Assembly (NCBI RefSeq): GCF_029784155.1
Contig: NC_073692.1
Span: forward strand, 323,017,906-323,081,905
DNA from: Uranotaenia lowii
Lineage: Eukaryota; Arthropoda; Insecta; Diptera; Culicidae
Reading direction: 5' to 3'
DNA length: 64,000 bases
Shown here: piece by piece, positions 11,109 to 22,195 of the stretch
Numbering within the stretch: position 1 is the stretch's first letter
Layout: each line of letters begins with the position of its first letter
Notes under the pieces: generated by a model
Database searches by the model: none
Seen by the model: the letters and a program-made list of their open reading frames with translations, nothing else
Told to the model about the DNA's origin: nothing
Program-made: the position numbers and the translations under genes

Positions 11109-12411
11109 AAGCATGGATCACTACAAATCTGGACGCGTTAAAACGGGTCTATCTCGGAGCTATGTAAACGAAAAAAAAAGTTTTACAATCAAAATGTAGG
11201 ATTTTTATTGCACTTCAAAAGAAAAATAAGAAAAAAAATATTTCCATGTTTTTTTGATAAAATTTCGAACTTTTCGTCTAGAACCACTCATCGAAGTTTG
11301 AACACCCTATTCACTGACCTCAGCGGCCATTTTGTTCCACAATCTCTTCATCTCTGTTGCTTCCCGAGTCGTCCTACCATTCTTCTTCATCTTCTGCTTG
11401 ACAATTGCCCAAAATTTTTCGATAGGACGGAATTGAGGGCAGTTGAGTGGGTTGATGTCCTTTTCAACAAAATCCACCCGTTGGCCGAATACCACTGTAG
11501 TACCTCCTAGCTGTAGTGGCAGCATGCCAAATCTGGCGAAAACTTTACTGGTCTTTTGTGAGATCTATTGTACGAAAAAAAACATTTTTAAGGCACTCCT
11601 CCTTGTACATTTTGGAGTCCACGGTCTTGTTTTTCACAAAAACCGGGGTTTTTCGTCCGCAGCTGCAAATACCTTGCCAGATCAAACACTTTCTTGCAAA
11701 CTTATCGGCAAAAACGAATTCGAACTTGCCGGGGACATCACCCCGACCAGTGCAGTGGCTTTATAAAATTTTTGGCCAGGAAGCTGCCCAAAATCCATCT
11801 TCGCGTACGTTTCGTCATCCATGAGGATGCATCCGTCGTACTTCGTTGGAATCTTGTTATATAACTTCCGGGCACGTCCTTTGGCTACAAAATTCTTCTT
11901 CAATGTCCGGTTTGGTTGCTTACTGGCCCGATAGGATCGTATTCCTTCGCGGAGACTAATCCTTCTGACGGTGTACCGGTCGACGTTGAATTTCTTGGCG
12001 ATGTCGTAGTCCGACTACCCTGTGTTTGCCTTGATCGTTCTCAACACCTTCAAATGCAGTTCCTGATTCTTAGGTCCACTATAACGCTTGGTATGAACCT
12101 GCCGATCGATAGTATGCATCTCACGGAAACATATGAGAACGCTGCACACGGTTGATTTGAGCATTTTTAACGATTTCGCGATTTTTTGAACCCGACCCGT
12201 CGGTTTTTAACGTGATTTCCCAAAATTTATTTTCGTCTCGCGGCTTCCATCACGTGTAACTTTTTTGGAACAAAACGAATCGTTATGAAATTTTCAGCAC
12301 TGATAGAGGAATCATTTCCGAAAAAAGTATTGTCAAAACATTCCAGATCCAACAACTAGGAGCGCAATGGTATAATAAACAGTGCCTCCAGATTCATGGT
12401 GATCCATGCTT
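11109..12411. mobile_element. IS630-Tc1-mariner (DD37E-type) element, degenerate but with both ends
   Basis: Imperfect terminal inverted repeats AAGCATGGATCAC at the left and GTGATCCATGCTT at the right extend to about 25 bp each. They are flanked by TA at 11107-11108 and 12412-12413, giving an element of 1303 bp. The transposase relic inside is on the minus strand. The termini differ from those of the other DD37E element in this window (28754-30000), so this is a separate family. Confidence 0.85.
11307..12215 (-). pseudogene. Degenerate Tc1/mariner transposase (DD37E type)
   Basis: On the minus strand the broken frames read in order. An N-terminal helix-turn-helix segment has a 'KSLKMLKSTVCSVL'-like helix, and a second one includes 'IAKKFNVDRYTVRRI'. 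The first catalytic region is 'MDDETYAKMDFGQLPG' (about 11790-11840). A worn 'PDLACCHYS' holds the second Asp (about 11510-11540). 'QFRPIEKFWAIVKQKMKK' holds the catalytic Glu (about 11390-11440), and the protein ends '...AAEVSE'. Stops and frameshifts occur, including one in 'KANTG*SDYDIA' and one after the second Asp. The reading frame is dead but nearly full length. Confidence 0.85.
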
Positions 12412-12413
12412 TA

Positions 12414-13044
12414 TTCTTGTAGTTTATAATTGAACTTCAAAGTGATTTCCAACTAAGAACCCAGAGTTAAAAGAGATCACGATATTCAAGTTCTTAATAA
12501 AATATTAAAAAAAGTTTTTTTTCCTGAATTCATACTTTCTGAAGAAAAATGTTGTTCAAAAGAATAAAATTATTGAATTATTTAAGTGATGCAAAATGAG
12601 CAAGTATGTAAGGCCGTGAAAAAAAATGCTCTTCTAAAGAACCTAAAACAATTTGTTTAAAATTACTAATATCGAGTAAAAATGTCAGGAAAATCTATTT
12701 GATATGGTTAAGAGCCTACACAGCCTTATCAACGCATTTTACCTCCAATATTTTTAAAACTGTTTTCACGATTTTCGCACTTTAAATACTTAAGAAATTG
12801 AAACTTTTCTCATGTGATGTTTTTAGAAGTATTAAATAAAGGCTGGACTGCAGAGAAATTTAGTACTTGATTCTCATGGGATAAAATCTGTGTAAAAAAA
12901 GGTTTTTTTTTAGTAAAAATGTAAGGTTTAACATTCCGCATGACCTTATATTTTATGTGATTAGTCACAACAACATAAATTTTTAAATTTTTTGCACAAC
13001 TTCATTCACGAAATTAAGTAATTATCTATTATAAAGTTTAATGG
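12414..13044. other. AT-rich stretch, nothing recognised
   Basis: Only A/T-rich low-complexity sequence is seen; no gene or element end can be supported. Confidence 0.4.
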
Positions 13045-13461
13045 TAGGGTTAGTGTGCCTTATTTCGCTATATTGAGTCAGGGTTTTTTAGATTTTATAT
13101 GAGTAAGCCTTATCTTTAATTTTTTGATATGGGTTTTTTGGTAATACTCATTCGGTTCTTTGAAATACTCATTTAAAGCTTTAATCATGAAAAAATAAGT
13201 GTCTCCATGTTCCGAATTTGGCACTAATTGTTCCTAATTATTAACATATGAATTCCTAATTATGGACGTTCGAGGGAAAAGTGTATCGGCGTACCTAATT
13301 ATACAATTTTTGTTCCTGATTTTGCAAATGGTTATGTTTCTTATTATTTTTATGAGAAAAATCTTGAAGCTCGCCATTTCATCATGACCTTTATAACTTT
13401 TTTGGAATGTGAACACAAAAACTAAAGACAACATATCAAAGGATAAAACCGCAAATATAAA

Positions 13462-13745
13462 ATGTGGAGGATGAGAAAAATCCTACATTGAAGAAACAAG
13501 TCAATTCTTACAAAAAAATTGGAACACCATAAAAACGATGTCAAAAAAAAAAATGGTGAACCGGACTTGCACAACATAGTATCGAGTACGGTCATGTTTT
13601 TGATTTTAAAAATACCAAAATTACGGAAAAAGTTTCGAAATGCAACACCAGAATTTGTGTTGGGGCGATAACGACGTTGTTAACAAACAGAAAGATTCAA
13701 TTAATTTCAAATCAGCATACAAGTCCATTTTACCAAAGATCTAGA
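13462..13745 (+). pseudogene. Penelope-like element relic: GIY-YIG endonuclease segment
   Basis: The plus-strand frame reads CGG(stop)EKSYIEETSQFL, then a Lys-rich stretch ending LEHHKNDVKKKN, then DLHNIVSSTV. After a frameshift it continues 'FDFKNTKITEKVSKCNTRICVG'. This matches the shape of a GIY-YIG nuclease domain (Cys pair, K-S-Y-I-G-E-T, R-L-x-x-H-K, then a F-D-F-x-N strand) as found at the C terminus of Penelope-like reverse transcriptases. The Gly of YIG is replaced by Glu, there is an internal stop and at least one frameshift. No RT domain is recognised upstream, so the copy is truncated. A hammerhead-like motif follows at 13888-13926, which fits Penelope terminal-repeat anatomy. Confidence 0.65.
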
Positions 13746-13887
13746 CACTGACAGATCAATGTAAACATAACATCAAAAACAAACAACAGACAACAAAAAA
13801 CAGTACGACTATCGCTTGATAAAGTTAGATAATTATCTTTTGTAAAAAGGAAAATTATACAATAATGAAATTTAATTTTTAGATCCA

Positions 13888-13926
13888 CTGAGGAGAAGAG
13901 AAACGTCAAAAGAAGCTCGAAACGTT
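13888..13926 (+). other. Hammerhead-like CTGAGGAG...CGAAACGTT motif
   Basis: CTGAGGAG is followed after about 20 nt by CTCGAAACGTT, with GAG/CTC able to pair between. The canonical hammerhead core is CTGANGA-stem-GAAA; here the spacing is similar and CTGAGGA is close to the core. It lies about 140 bp downstream of the GIY-YIG relic. Ribozyme activity is not implied, because the flanking stems are not clearly formed. Confidence 0.4.
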
Positions 13927-14669
13927 AAGACCATCTGGCAAGTATTTTCGTTTTAATTTTCGCCACAAAAAGTCGATGAAAACATCAAACAAGAATATGA
14001 ACATATTAAACATTATGAGGCCGTTAACGTTAATAAATCATTGTTTTGAAGAAAATAGTAGAAGTTGAGCTTATTAAAAATCAAACTTACCTTTCTAAAA
14101 GACTGTTGAAACTTGTTTGAATTTTTCTTTTCTTCCAGGGAATTTTGAAAATTATTTTAATATAAGATAGAAGCCATCTTGATAGAGGAATTTCGATTTC
14201 ATCAATGATATTATCCCCTCCGATAAAATCTCATTCCATAAATACGAAGACATGCATCACCCAGAGATATCCATGATTTGAATGATTGATTACAACCCCT
14301 TCCCTCCCCAAATTAGAGTAACATCACAGTTTAGTCGCCGCGTTTGTTGAACTTATCAACATAGAATAAGAAAAGGCTTATTAACAGAAAATATTAACTT
14401 ACAATATAAAAATCAACATATTTCCACAGTTTTCCCCTTATTGCCTTATAGAATTAGATGTGATCAAAAGACAAAAAAAACAAGTTCTGATAACGTTGAA
14501 ACTTCCCTAGAGTTTATATGTTTTTAAACTTTCAAAAGATACAAACAGATTCCATTTTCGAATGATGATTCCAGACACAAGCGAGCTTGATCTGGAAAAT
14601 TAATCAACTATTTTAAGAAGATTTTTTTTCAAACAGTATTTATACTTTTGAACACATATTAATATTAAC

Positions 14670-14960
14670 ACATTGCGGACCAAATACGAGATATCTGGTT
14701 TTTTCCCTTCACGCGATTGCGCTTTACTGAGAAGCATGGCTCAAATATGATATATTTTATAAGGACACTTTATTCTACATAATTGTGTACAACACTTCCG
14801 ATAACTCAAGGATACTAAATTGTGGAATTTGGTCAAGCCGTTTCTGAGATAGAGAATGATATATTTTGGTGTTTTCAGTCGTAAATTTCGTCGCGGTCTC
14901 TAAGGTTAAGACGATTAAAGATTTTTCAGACTGTCATTTTTTTATAAAAGCGTGCTAACA
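14670..14960 (-). repeat. Dispersed repeat family R1, copy 2
   Basis: This is the inverted, diverged counterpart of 1030-1290. It begins CATTGCGGACCAAATACGAG and runs through matching blocks to a 'GCGGTCTCTAAGGTTAAG' stretch corresponding to the start of the other copy. There is no coding content. Confidence 0.6.
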
Positions 14961-15214
14961 TCGAAACAATAACTGCAATAAAATCAAGCGTAAATTTGGC
15001 GAGTAGTGGAGTAGTGATACAAACGGATAGTTATAAAATCGAAACAATACAGTTTAATAACAATCACAAGCCGATAGATCATTTTTCAATTTAAAACCAT
15101 TTATTTAACAATTCTTTGAATAAAGTTATGATAAAGTAAGTTTTAACATTTTCAGGTCAATCAGATCCATGTCAGAAGCATCCTATAACTTCGATATAGT
15201 TTGGAACACTTTGG

Positions 15215-15267
15215 CTATGTCCATAATTAGAACACACTTAAAAAAGTGTTCCTAATTATGGACATAG
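15215..15267. repeat. Near-perfect 53-bp hairpin
   Basis: CTATGTCCATAATTAG at the left pairs with CTAATTATGGACATAG at the right, with AACAC/GTGTT pairing further in and only a few A residues in the loop. The same TTCCTAATTATGGAC phrase occurs near both presumed ends of the surrounding composite element, so this may be two terminal motifs fused head to head. Confidence 0.7.
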
Positions 15268-15529
15268 CATTTCTATTTGTTTTTATTTAAAATACACACG
15301 GTATTAACCATGGCCGTAGGAACGGGGGGGGTTTTGGGGGTTAAACCCCCCCCATGAGGGTCCAAAAAAGCAAGCGAGGTATTCTACTCTACACTCAAAA
15401 TTTTAAATCCATAATCAAATTATGATAATAGAGCAAGTCTATTCAAGAAAAACAATCTAGACTAAAAATTAATTCCAAAACCTCAAAAACCCATTCCAAA
15501 TTCAAAATTTTGCTACAATTTTTCAAAAT

Positions 15530-15670
15530 TTTCTCACTTGTCAGATTTTTTTCACCACGTATCCGGGCCGAACAAATCCGGGCTGTTGTATGTAAAAACC
15601 AGGCAAAATCCGGGTATTTGATTTCAAAATTTTCTACCAAAATCCAGGCAATATCGGGCAATACAGATCA
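15530..15670 (-). repeat. Dispersed repeat family R2, copy 1
   Basis: Landmarks CACGTATCCGGGC, ACAAATCCGGGC, CAGGCAAAATCCGGG, TATTTGATT and AATCCAGGCAATATCGGG recur in the same order at 24190-24370. No gene is present; the minus-strand frame shared by both copies is short and has no domain. Confidence 0.6.
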
Positions 15671-15890
15671 AAAGTTAGGAATCCTGATTCGGTTTTGCAT
15701 TTCATATCAAATTTGAATCATGTTTTTCGAAAATAATTTGTATTTTCAATATTTTGATAATCATTTTCCGAATATGAAAAAAGAAGAATTTTGTTCTACA
15801 TTTTAAATCGAAGTTCTCAAACTTTATTCTAAAACAACATTTAAACTTTAAAAGCTTCTAAGTGGCGATCCAAAATTGAAAACTCAGATT

Positions 15891-16421
15891 ATTTATTTTT
15901 CGACCGGGAATGATTTATAGGTTATGTTCGGCTTTCGGTCTTTCGGTCAAGATTTACAACACTTTTTATGTGCTCTTCATCCAACGTTTCGAATTAATAT
16001 TTATTCTTTTTCAAGGAATCGAACATTCGTGCTATAGTCTGAAACAGATGCGCTCCTAAAGCGTTCATCAATCGTCGGTTTCTGGGTGCCCGGTACTATA
16101 ATTTGGCCTGGGCGGCGGCGCCTAATCCGTATTCCGAATGACGTCCCGAAGCAACACTTTATCCACACTGAGTGGATAAAGTGTTGCTTCGGGACGTCAT
16201 TCGGAATACGGATTAGGCGCCGCCGCCCAGGCCAAATTATAGTACCGGGCACCCAGAAACCGACGATTGATGAACGCTTTAGGAGCGCATCTGTTTCAGA
16301 CTATAGCACGAATGTTCGATTCCTTGAAAAAGAATAAATATTAATTCGAAACGTTGGATGAAGAGCACATAAAAAGTGTTGTAAATCTTGACCGAAAGAC
16401 CGAAAGCCGAACATAACCTAT
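15891..16421. mobile_element. 531-bp near-perfect palindromic insertion with 12-bp target duplication
   Basis: From 15914 to 16424 the sequence is an almost perfect palindrome centred at 16169, with arms of about 255 bp and a centre reading CCACACTGAGTGG. The 12-bp sequence AAAACTCAGATT flanks it on both sides (15879-15890 and 16422-16433). A 23-bp non-palindromic stretch (15891-15913) sits on the left only, which rules out simple mirror duplication of the host site. Each arm carries the motif CTTGAAAAAG-GAAT..ATTC-GAAACGTTGG (plus strand 16322-16357; minus strand about 15981-16016). Inverted, variably truncated ends with target duplications of this size fit a Penelope-like insertion. The twin 83-codon frames on the two strands are a consequence of the palindrome, not genes. 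Confidence 0.8.
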
Positions 16422-16424
16422 AAA

Positions 16425-17360
16425 ACTCAGATTCAGATTCATCATTTTAATTCTGATTCACAATACAGATTAAAAATAAATAATTAAAAAAATAAATTAA
16501 TATTAAACCAGCGATGCACAATTTAAATAAAAGATTCATGAATGATGACTCTGAAACTTGGCTCATAAAATTCTGATCTGAAATTTAGATTCGGATTCGT
16601 ATTTTTGTACATTTCAGAAATGGTATAGAAATTTGGAAACAGTTCAATTTTTTAATTCAGGTTCAGTGTTAAGGTTTGAAATTCAGGAATGAGTGAACGA
16701 GTTTTTCAATCAACATAAAATTGTAAAAGAACTCAAGAGAACATGAACATAAAAATTTGCTTGTCAATTTCCAGATTTAATTTTTTTTTAATCATAAGAA
16801 GTTTGTACACACAATTCAGCTGAAAATCGTAGATATAAAGAAGAATTTTCTATGTTTTGCTTTATGCATAATATTCCAAATTATATTTGAAAAAATTACA
16901 AACAGGATTTTCATTATGGTATTGATTCTTTATGAAAAATATTACCTGTTAAAAAAACAAGTATCTGATCTTCACCTAAAAAATCTGCAAAAAAATTCTA
17001 TTTTCGGTGTATTGATTAACATTCTTAATATTGAAGTTTTTTAAAGCTGAATTTCAAACTGAAATCATAACTTTAGTTCAAGTTTGCTTCGAGTAAATTT
17101 GATCCGAAAATTTGTTATCACTTACTGTTTTTTTTTTGAAATTTTTAATTTATTTTCTTCTAAGGTTAAATTCTTGGAATTTGCAAAAGAGTTTGGGCTT
17201 GTATGTTTTGAGCATAGAATACGTTTTTTTTAATAAATTGAAGGCAAGCTTGAAAAGAACTTATTTTATGCTTCGACCTACCAGACTTTTAAACAAGTTC
17301 TTAAATTTGTACTTTCGATGAAAGCAAATTCCATATTTTGTTTCCAAAAGTTTCATAAAA
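16425..17360. other. Degenerate short-motif tract
   Basis: The stretch is full of variants of GATTCA, CAGATTC and AATTCAG in no strict array. It resembles the tract at about 33440-33870. It has no coding content and lies inside the Mutator-like element. Confidence 0.4.
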
Positions 17361-18158
17361 AAAATTAGCTCACCCTTTAGGCTAAGGACCATTTTTCTAA
17401 AGTTCCGTTTTAAAACAAAAACTATTAATGAAAACTTAAAAATGAATAATCATAGTAACAAATAAAATTTGTTTTTTTTCGTACGTTGTTGGGCAAAACA
17501 TCATAGGTTAAAATCAGTCACCAAAACCCCCCCCATGAGTCGGTTCTTCCTACGGCCCTGGTATTAACCTTTTTATGGCAAAAGTAACGATGAAAAACAA
17601 TCTCACAAATATCTTGAAATAATTCCATTGGATAATTCAGATTATTTCTTCTAACATAAAAAGCTGTTTTTAAAGAAAAATGCTTAGAAATCGCATTTCT
17701 AGGCCTGAAATATTGCACCCCGCGTAACTTTTGATCTCATAGACAGAACTTTTCGAAAACTTCAGACATGCTAGCTTTATATTTCATCAATCACTCTGAA
17801 AAATTTCAATAAAAAATGTTGCGTAGTTTCGGAGACATTGCAGTTTGAATGAGAAAAGTCCAAAAAGTCCGATTTTCGTAGAATTACTGTTTCTCAGGCC
17901 ACACAAACTCCAGAAAGCTCAAATTTAGTGATATAATAGTGTGATAATTGATCTATCTAACGCAAAATATTTGATCAAAAAATATCATCAGAGTAAAAAG
18001 TTATGGAAATTCAAAGTCGAAGTGACAGTGCGCTTGCTTCCAATTTCTATACAATTATGAACGGTACTGTATATATAATAAAACAATCCGGTATTTACAA
18101 AAAATCCTGGAAGTTTGAAAAATAAATTTTATGAATAATTAGGAACACATCCACCCTA

Positions 18159-19369
18159 CTTTTTGAGTGATTCAATTGAAAATAAAGGGTGTCCCATATC
18201 AAATTGCATCACTTTGCAAACAAAGTAAAAAAATCACCCATTTGTTATCTTTGCTTGAAAATTTGTATGCAGATAGCTGATAGTGTATAGATAACAACGT
18301 ATTTTTATTTTTTCTTTATTTTGATGGTTGGAAAAGTGCCCTCGAAGAGCAACAGAACAAATTTATTTTGCGCAAAAATCAGAATAAAACTTTATTTTTT
18401 TCAATGGAATGGAAAACAACTCGGAAACGGGCTGCGACTTTAAGTTTTGTGGTTAAACGTTACTACCCAGTTCTGAGAATCAATAGATGAAGATTTGTGG
18501 TGTGTGTAAAGTTCTAGGCTATATCGTTAAACCTCCCTCAGGAAATTACGAAGCGACGCCATACAAAGTCTTGACCAAAACTGTTTTATTTTTTCATTTT
18601 TGATGATATTTCATAACATGAATGATAAAATAATACATAAATATAATGGTAAAGGCATTTTTACGTGTAACTAGCATTCAACAGAGATTTAAGCACAATT
18701 TTGGATCAAAAAGTCAATTCGCAAAAAATCGGTTTACAGTTTTGGCTTCAGCTGCAAAACTACTGCATCGATTTTCACCAATAATTTTCACCTATTTCAC
18801 CAATAATCGTCTTAAAAGCTTCTTTGATGTTATCAAGACTGTAAACTTCAAGTGGTATCTCAAAATTGAAGAGAAATACAAAATGGTCTGACGATGATGT
18901 TGGTTTTTGAAAAAAAAAAATCCGATTTACCGTAAAGATTGCTTCTAAAGCTCTATGCTGTTGGATTTGCATTTTTTGGTCAGTCAAAAGTCCAAATTAA
19001 GCTGTAGGACGATTTTTTGCATCATTTCGACTTATTTTCATTCGTTTCACTATTCAAAGGTACTCTGAAGTTATACTCAGCAAAAATTATTTCCTGTAAA
19101 ATTACGCAAATGTCCTGTAACAAAAAGGAGCAGGTCATTTACAGTAATTTTACAGATCGAAAAACAAATTACGTTACATTTAATTTTCAGTGTACAACTT
19201 TTTTACAGGACATTTGCAGTAATAATAAATGAATCTTTGTTAACTTTCAAGGAAAACAATTTAAAATTACAGGTTTTGTTGATTACAGGTTGATTTATTT
19301 TAAAGGATGCAGTTTCAGTGACACGTAAGAGTTAAAATTTTTTTCTGTGTATGAAGCCAAAAAAAGTCA
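18159..19369. other. AT-rich stretch with small transposon scraps
   Basis: GGGTGTCCCATATC at about 18188 resembles the terminus GGGTGTCCCA also seen at about 58689, a typical mariner-type end, but no partner end was found. At 19089-19215 the phrase TTTACAGGACATTTGC occurs in inverted pairs (about 19105 and 19200), suggesting a very small or truncated MITE. Nothing else is recognisable. Confidence 0.35.
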
Positions 19370-19500
19370 CCTTTGTATCCAAGAACACAAAATCTCCCAA
19401 TGCACCGGAACTAAGACCACTGAAAAATACTGGGCTATTTTGAAGCAAGCACTTAGTCAACATCTCAAAGTGATCAAATTTCAACTTGTTAGGCGCATGA
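19370..19500 (+). pseudogene. C-terminal fragment of a Tc1/mariner transposase
   Basis: Two adjacent frames give KSPNAPELRP and then, after a frameshift, EKYWAILKQALSQH. This is the block around the catalytic acidic residue of IS630-Tc1-mariner transposases (N-x-P-E-L-R-P-x-E-x-Y-W). The wording differs from both DD37E transposases in this window, so it represents a third family. No termini or other catalytic blocks are found next to it. Confidence 0.7.
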
Positions 19501-19559
19501 AATGTAGTTTCTACTTCTCATTTTCTTATATTTTTATAATAAACTAAGGTTTTTTACGC

Positions 19560-20170
19560 CGTTTGATCTTGCATAGTGTTCCTAACTCAGTTTCTTTTTA
19601 CACGGTTGTTTTTGCCATGGACATGGTTCTTCTACACAGGTCTCACGAATCAATACTTTTTTTGACAAAAAATATTTCAAGTTCAATACGTTAAAGACGA
19701 ATTTCATACCGCATGAAAAAAAACCTTAGTGTATTCGGTCTTGAGTGTGTTGCTGTTGACTAATAAACAGCCTGAATGTGCGAAAAAAGGTCCTGGAACC
19801 CTTCTCACATTTTAACGTTTGATATTAGGAAGGTTTTTTTCTTCTGTTTACTAAATAAGCTGTAAACTTTTGAAGACTATACCCGATCAAGTATTTAAGC
19901 ATCGAGCCGTTTTGTCAGTCACATGTTCAACCAATCAGACACTAAATACCAACCTTAGATCATCAACCAACAAACGTCATGGCTTTGGGTTTTATTTGTT
20001 CACAACAAGTGTATATGTAATTAATCTCCAATCGAGTGACTGACGGAATGATTAACGGCCTGGAGCTCGGTGTCTGCTAATCAGGTTTTGATCTACACGT
20101 GCTCCGAAAAACTTAAAGATTACATTATCAAACGCAAAAAAAACAAGTCTTTTGCAAAAAAAAAATCAAA
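19560..20170. other. Non-coding stretch
   Basis: No gene or element recognised. Composition becomes gradually less AT-biased towards 20 kb. Confidence 0.4.
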
Positions 20171-20750
20171 ACTAAACTAACCCCAATTCGCATGCGCTCG
20201 ACACTTACTAAGATGAAAGCTCTTGATTACTTTATGATGGAAAGTTTTCCGAAAACACTGGGTGCAAAATTTTGTGCGGTTCAACTGGGTGGTTTTAGAT
20301 TGCTGATTCAATCCGAGAGTTGATTTCCTGAATGTAGCACGGATGATATCATTCCTTAAGGCTAGCCAGCACCCTTGAAAAGGTATCGATAGATCGTTAC
20401 CACCCACAGCTGTCAACCCGAAAGGTGAAGCTGCTGTTAGTTCTCCATTCGAAAACAACAACAAAAACAAAACTGGTGATCGGACACTGTTGATGAGTAA
20501 CGCGCGCGATGTCATGAATTTTGTTTCTTCGACAGCTGAGAGCTGCTGTTGGTGATGATCGGAAAATAAATATCAATAAGCCAGCAAGCACACACATGTG
20601 TATTTGACGCTGCCGCAAATGTTTATTTATGAATTTGATCACCAGAAGTTCAGCAAAGTGTCGAAGCGACAAACAACCATTCATGTGATCATCAAATCGA
20701 CGGATGACTCGATTAACAAGTGATAGAGACAAGGCTGAGTTCGTTTGTAT
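20171..20750. other. GC-richer non-repetitive block, possible regulatory sequence
   Basis: This block is less AT-rich than its surroundings and contains no element ends. Two overlapping minus-strand frames of about 110 codons (20177-20515 and 20397-20732) lack any domain, and their first Met has no supporting context. E-box-like CAGCTG occurs at about 20407 and again around 20534. As it lies in the presumed first intron of the large gene, it may be an enhancer, but this is inference from composition only. Confidence 0.3.
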
Positions 20751-21169
20751 TTATTCGCTTAAATTATTGTTTGAGGGAGAATATAATAAATATGGTGCTA
20801 TACAGAGTAAAACATCGGAAATGTCATACACTACTTGATTTAAGCTTAATAATAATAAAGGCACATAAGTTTGAATATGATTTTTGAACTATGGATGTTT
20901 TCGAATGAAAGGCATCATCAAGAACCTCAAAGCTATTCGATTAGTTAAGATACTAGCTTTGACTTTCTTGTCAATAAAAAAATCAAAACACAAACAAATT
21001 GATTCGGAGTTTCTGAATCGCCCAAATAATTACATAATATTTATAGTGTCAAAGGAATCCGGATGTTTGGCATTTAAATAGTATCTGTTGAATAAAGTTA
21101 CTTCCATAGATGAATTTATGATGAACAACTTTTAACAACGCGTTTATCTTATCCAAAACGGGCATTCTG

Positions 21170-21560
21170 AAAAAGGGAAAATCATACCTCAGCAAAAGCA
21201 GGTGACACCATCACAATCGATTGCCAAACATTGTCATTCCAGTTTTTGTTCCGTAGAGAAATTGCCCCCGCTATAAAGTGCCCCGGTAATTTCCCAGAGA
21301 TATAAAAGTTATAAATAAACCGGGGGCTGTTAATTTGCCATCGCCCTCGGGGCCAAAGATTGGTCACAAACCTGGCAAACCTGGCAAACAGTTATGCGGC
21401 ACAACACATTAGCCAGTCAATGGCAGCATTCGTTTTGGTGGACCTACCAGAAAACACGCCAAACAATTTGACAACATTCGGCAACTTTCGCTATGACGAT
21501 TTCATTCAATAAAACTCGCTGCATGGAAAGTGACCATTAGATATCAATTTATGATTTTTT
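21170..21560. other. GC-richer block, possible regulatory sequence
   Basis: A compact block of balanced composition (for example CCCCCGCTATAAAGTGCCCC near 21267 and GCCCTCGGGGCC near 21341) stands out from AT-rich flanks. No coding frame or element structure was recognised. Confidence 0.3.
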
Positions 21561-22195
21561 TCTCTGTTTGTTTTGGAGTCGTGTTCAGATGCTAACTGCT
21601 GAAATAGTGTTCCGAAATATTTAAGATTTTGAATTAAAAATGTGTAACCCTTTGGAAAGTCATGGTGTAGTAATCGTTTATTTCTAACATCCTCCGCATT
21701 TATTGAACATATCGATTTTTATGACCGAGTTGATATAAGTTTTGATGTCGTCTAATTTTGTTAACATACAACAACAAAAAATAAATAAATTACAAAACGG
21801 TTAAAATTGAATGCATTTCTCAATAAACATAACTAACATAAGTCTAGAAACACACAAAGATAGTTAAAATAAAAATGGATTTTTTAAAAACATTATTAAA
21901 TCTTCAAAAATAGATGAAAAATGGCAATCATCTACTTATGATTTTTCAGCAACAGAAGCATAAGTTAAAAAAAACTCTGTTTGATTCTGGCACGGTAAAA
22001 TATGGAAACACAAAAGCGCTCGGTTGGCACAACTCCATCGAACATGGACTGTATTTAAAGGTTGTTTATTTTATTTTAACATTTACTTCATGTTGAACTG
22101 AGAAGCTTCCATACAGTGGTCCTCTTGCATACAGTTGTGCTGGTAAAATAAAAAAAAAAAAAAACAAATAAAAAAAAACAAGCAGTGATTTTAGA
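21561..22195. other. AT-rich stretch, nothing recognised
   Basis: Contains a long poly-A run near 22150 but no complete SINE, exon or TIR element. Confidence 0.4.

Larger units (their letters stand above)
15310..17559. mobile_element. Non-autonomous TIR element with 10-bp target duplication (Mutator-like)
   Basis: The ends ATGGCCGTAGGAA and TTCCTACGGCCCT are inverted, followed inward by G-run and C-run blocks that also pair (GGGGGGGTTTTGG against CCAAAACCCCCCC). The 10-bp sequence GGTATTAACC flanks both sides exactly (15300-15309 and 17560-17569). A 9-11-bp duplication is typical of Mutator-like elements. The 2250-bp interior holds no transposase; it contains a CCGGG-type repeat (15530-15670) and the palindromic insertion at 15891-16421. 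Confidence 0.75.
13047..18156. mobile_element. Possible 5.1-kb composite TIR element, TA-flanked
   Basis: The left boundary reads TA|GGGTTAGTGTGCC and the right, on the minus strand, TA|GGGTGGATGTGTTCC, giving imperfect short inverted ends with TA on both sides. The phrase TTCCTAATTATGGAC recurs inside near the left end (about 13225-13265 and 13310), in the hairpin at 15215-15267, and beside the right end (about 18133). If real, this element has received several later insertions, including the Penelope relic and the Mutator-like element. The ends are short and imperfect, so the boundaries could be coincidental. Confidence 0.35.

Noticed and set aside
11208..12155. Plus-strand frames of 79-107 codons
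   Set aside because: Antisense to the degenerate transposase of the 11109-12411 element.
16001..16337. Two identical 83-codon frames on opposite strands
   Set aside because: They are mirror images created by the palindrome centred at 16169; no domain, no start context.
20177..20732. Two overlapping minus-strand frames of about 110 codons
   Set aside because: No domain, signal peptide or splice support; kept only as a GC-richer block.
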